NCBI RefSeq assembly: GCF_009708175.1
Contig: NZ_WMBB01000001.1
Location: forward strand, 496,001-560,000
Direction of reading: 5' to 3'
DNA from: Nocardia aurantiaca
GTDB taxonomy: Bacteria > Actinomycetota > Actinomycetes > Mycobacteriales > Mycobacteriaceae
Length of the DNA stretch: 64,000 nt
The translations under genes were made by a program, and so were the position numbers. Positions 62,227 through 64,000 of the stretch are shown piece after piece. Every line of letters begins with the position of its first letter. Positions within the stretch are counted from its first letter, which is position 1. Below the pieces are notes generated by a model. That model worked only from the letters and a program-made list of their open reading frames with translations. It searched no databases and was not told the DNA's origin.

Positions 62227-63465
62227 TCAGCGGGCGTTGACCAGCATGGCGTACTGCGCGGATATGCGCTGCTGAGCGTCCAGTAGCTGACCGGCCGACA
62301 CCTCGGCCGCATAGCGATCGTGCCAGACGAAGCAGTAGTACGGGATGGCGCCCAGCGTCGGCCCGGTGTACTTGCGGCACACCGCGTTCGGCAGGTTCTG
62401 GGGCGAGTCGGCGCGCACGTAGGTCCGGCCGAGGCGGCTGTGCTGCTCGACGATCTCGGCGGCCCCGGCGGCGTCGCGGGCCCGATAGAGGTAGTTGCCC
62501 TTCCAGGCGACGCGGTCCACGCCGGCCTTCTCGAACAGTTTGATCTCGTCTTCGCCCTGCACCAGTTGCAGGCCGCCGTGGCGGTCGTAGACGCCGGGGA
62601 TGCCGGCCTGCCCGGGATCGTCCAGGATGGTGTGCAAGGCCCGCCCGAGCACATTGTCGGGGTCGATGAGCAGGTCGGGCAGTTTGTCCTGCGGGGTTGC
62701 CGGGAATTTCGCGACCGCGGGGGTGATGGCCTCGATGCTGTGCTGAACGTGGGCGACCAGTTTGGGCAGGTCGCGCTCATCCAGCTCAGCCATCACATTG
62801 TCGATCACCCGGGTGCAGATCACGTATCTCCCGGTGGCATACCAAGAATGGAGCATTCCCGCTCCGTAGTGCGGACTGTTGTCCTTCACGTAGGCGAACG
62901 CGGCCGGGTACTTGTCGATCGCCACCTGTCTATTGTTCGGGTCGGCCTTCATATCGGTCTGCCCGAGCGCCTGGGCGGCATCGCTCGCGGACTTCTCGTC
63001 GGTGAACATCATCACGACGTTCTCGAGCTCGTAGGACAGGCCGGTCTCGTCGTCCGACCTGCCCGCAGTGACATAGCCCGCGAGAAAACCCTTCGCTGCC
63101 GCGTTCATCGGCTCCGGGGCGGAGTCCATGCGCCGCACCATCGCGGCCGACCCGAAGTCCACGAAGGGTCGGACGGCCGAAACCCACGGAACTGCCGGGT
63201 ACTTCACCTCGCGCTCGATCTCCGACGGCAGTGGCAGATAGTTGGCCAGCCGTTCGATCTCGAGTGCCTTGGCCTGGTCCAGATTGACGGCCTTGCCGTA
63301 GGTCGTGGGTTTGGTCTCCAGATTGCCGGTGTCGAGTTTGGACAGATCGACGGCGGGCTCGGCGGGCTCGACCGGGCCGGGCGCGGCGTCGGAGCCGCAG
63401 GCCGCGGTGCACGCCACCGCTGCCGCGGCCGCCATGGACGCGACGGCGCGTGCGAGCTTGCGCAT
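62227..63465 (-). CDS. Secreted lipoprotein, type A (ESX-4 side)
   Basis: This 412-residue lipoprotein has lipobox CTAAC with Cys23 and the A signature AVDLSKLDTGNLETKP, and ends QRISAQYAMLVNAR. A Cys pair near the end (NAVCRKYTGPT and YYCFVWHDRY) matches the one in the other A proteins. It begins 36 bases after the kinase stop, with B 21 bases beyond it. It is a third intact A copy in the window, linked to the ESX-4 locus. Confidence 0.85.
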   Translation of the reverse strand: MRKLARAVASMAAAAAVACTAACGSDAAPGPVEPAEPAVDLSKLDTGNLETKPTTYGKAVNLDQAKALEIERLANYLPLPSEIEREVKYPAVPWVSAVRPFVDFGSAAMVRRMDSAPEPMNAAAKGFLAGYVTAGRSDDETGLSYELENVVMMFTDEKSASDAAQALGQTDMKADPNNRQVAIDKYPAAFAYVKDNSPHYGAGMLHSWYATGRYVICTRVIDNVMAELDERDLPKLVAHVQHSIEAITPAVAKFPATPQDKLPDLLIDPDNVLGRALHTILDDPGQAGIPGVYDRHGGLQLVQGEDEIKLFEKAGVDRVAWKGNYLYRARDAAGAAEIVEQHSRLGRTYVRADSPQNLPNAVCRKYTGPTLGAIPYYCFVWHDRYAAEVSAGQLLDAQQRISAQYAMLVNAR

Positions 63466-63501
63466 GGTTCCCCCCGGAAGAACGAACGATCGGTCGCTAC
63501 C

Positions 63502-64000
63502 CTACTTGATTCTGTTGTGCAGCGCCGGGACCAGCTTGTTCACGAGTGTCTGCGACGAATCCGGGGACCAGCCGCGCACCGCGGCCACCGCGGCCGGATC
63601 GTCGAGCGGAATGACGACGGCCCGCGAGCTGGTGATTTCGCTGGGCAGCCCGAGCAGCCCACCGCCACCGGCCTTCTCGTCGCTGCGCACCGCGATGATG
63701 TACGAATCATCGGCCACCGTCAGCGACCCCCAGCCATCGGCGGGGCGCGGCGAGGGCTCGTCCCCCTTGGGCTGGTACTGGCTGTTGTAGACGAAGCCGA
63801 GGCTCTCCAGGAACTTCGCCTGCGGTGTACCGGCCAGGTAGATGCTGTATTTGGTGTTGAACTGCGCGCCGGTCACATCGACCATGGTGACGGACCTGCC
63901 CGCGAAGGCGGGATTGTCCTTGCGCGCCTTGTCCACCGGGCTGAGATCGGGATCCACCGAGGTCGCGGTGGCCAGGGCGGCGGTGGAAGTCGTTGTGGCG
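63502..64000 (-). CDS. 3' part of a second membrane Ser/Thr kinase (cut by window edge)
   Basis: The frame is open to the window edge, so only the C-terminal 165 or so residues are visible. They match the extracytoplasmic domain of the kinase at 7018-8517: NPAFAGRSVTMVDV against NPAFNGKNIVVMDI, KFLESLGFVYN against KFLEDLGFTYN, GDEPSPRP against GDEPNPRP, and LDDPAAVAAVRGWS against LDDPAAVAAIRQWS. The kinase domain itself must lie beyond 64000, which is inference. It is followed by A and B lipoproteins on the same strand, giving the same three-gene set as the first ESX locus. Confidence 0.75.
   Translation of the reverse strand, partial: ATTTSTAALATATSVDPDLSPVDKARKDNPAFAGRSVTMVDVTGAQFNTKYSIYLAGTPQAKFLESLGFVYNSQYQPKGDEPSPRPADGWGSLTVADDSYIIAVRSDEKAGGGGLLGLPSEITSSRAVVIPLDDPAAVAAVRGWSPDSSQTLVNKLVPALHNRIK

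Overview
The window is high-GC actinobacterial DNA, most likely from Nocardia or a close relative. The reasons are two complete type VII secretion (ESX) loci, PE/PPE-like and Esp-like proteins, many related lipoproteins, a DUF4254-type protein, frequent GTG starts and probable leaderless starts. No tRNA, rRNA, insertion sequence or CRISPR array was seen.

Layout. (1) Positions 1-25668 hold a large ESX locus with ESX-1-like accessory genes. On the plus strand it runs from an EspD/EspH-like partial gene, an EspL-like YbaB protein, an EspC-like and an EspB-like protein, through PE-like, PPE, espG and a WXG100-like pair to eccB. On the minus strand an apparent operon runs eccA, eccE, lipoprotein A, lipoprotein B, a decayed segment, lipoprotein A, lipoprotein B, Ser/Thr kinase. 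Then eccD, mycP and a fused three-ATPase eccC lie on the plus strand. (2) 25791-34763 holds a GNAT acetyltransferase translationally coupled to a GntR regulator, a DUF4254-like gene, a lipoprotein coupled to a kinase whose catalytic Asp is Asn, and an EspI-like proline-rich MinD-type ATPase. (3) 34943-39969 is the conserved infA-rpmJ-rpsM-rpsK-rpsD-rpoA-rplQ-truA block. (4) 40076-49419 is accessory: a hypothetical gene, three AraC paralogues interleaved with one nitrilase-like gene and one unrecognised nitrilase pseudogene, csoR with its probable operator, an MTA phosphorylase, a sugar-nucleotide epimerase-like gene and an FMN reductase. (5) 49404-60791 is an ESX-4 locus (eccE4, eccB4, mycP4, eccD4, eccC4 and an Esx pair) downstream of truA, the place ESX-4 also has in mycobacteria. 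(6) 60970-64000 holds another lipoprotein B and A and the 3' end of another kinase.

How the parts fit. Both ESX loci carry the same extra module: a membrane Ser/Thr kinase with a related extracytoplasmic domain plus one or two pairs of two lipoprotein types (A and B). A variant with one lipoprotein and a probable pseudokinase sits between the two loci. This recurring kinase plus paired-lipoprotein module is the best candidate for an undescribed system; a role in sensing or controlling type VII secretion is inference from position only. The AraC-nitrilase region looks like a repeated cassette in which one nitrilase has decayed and the surviving copy lacks the family's nucleophilic cysteine.
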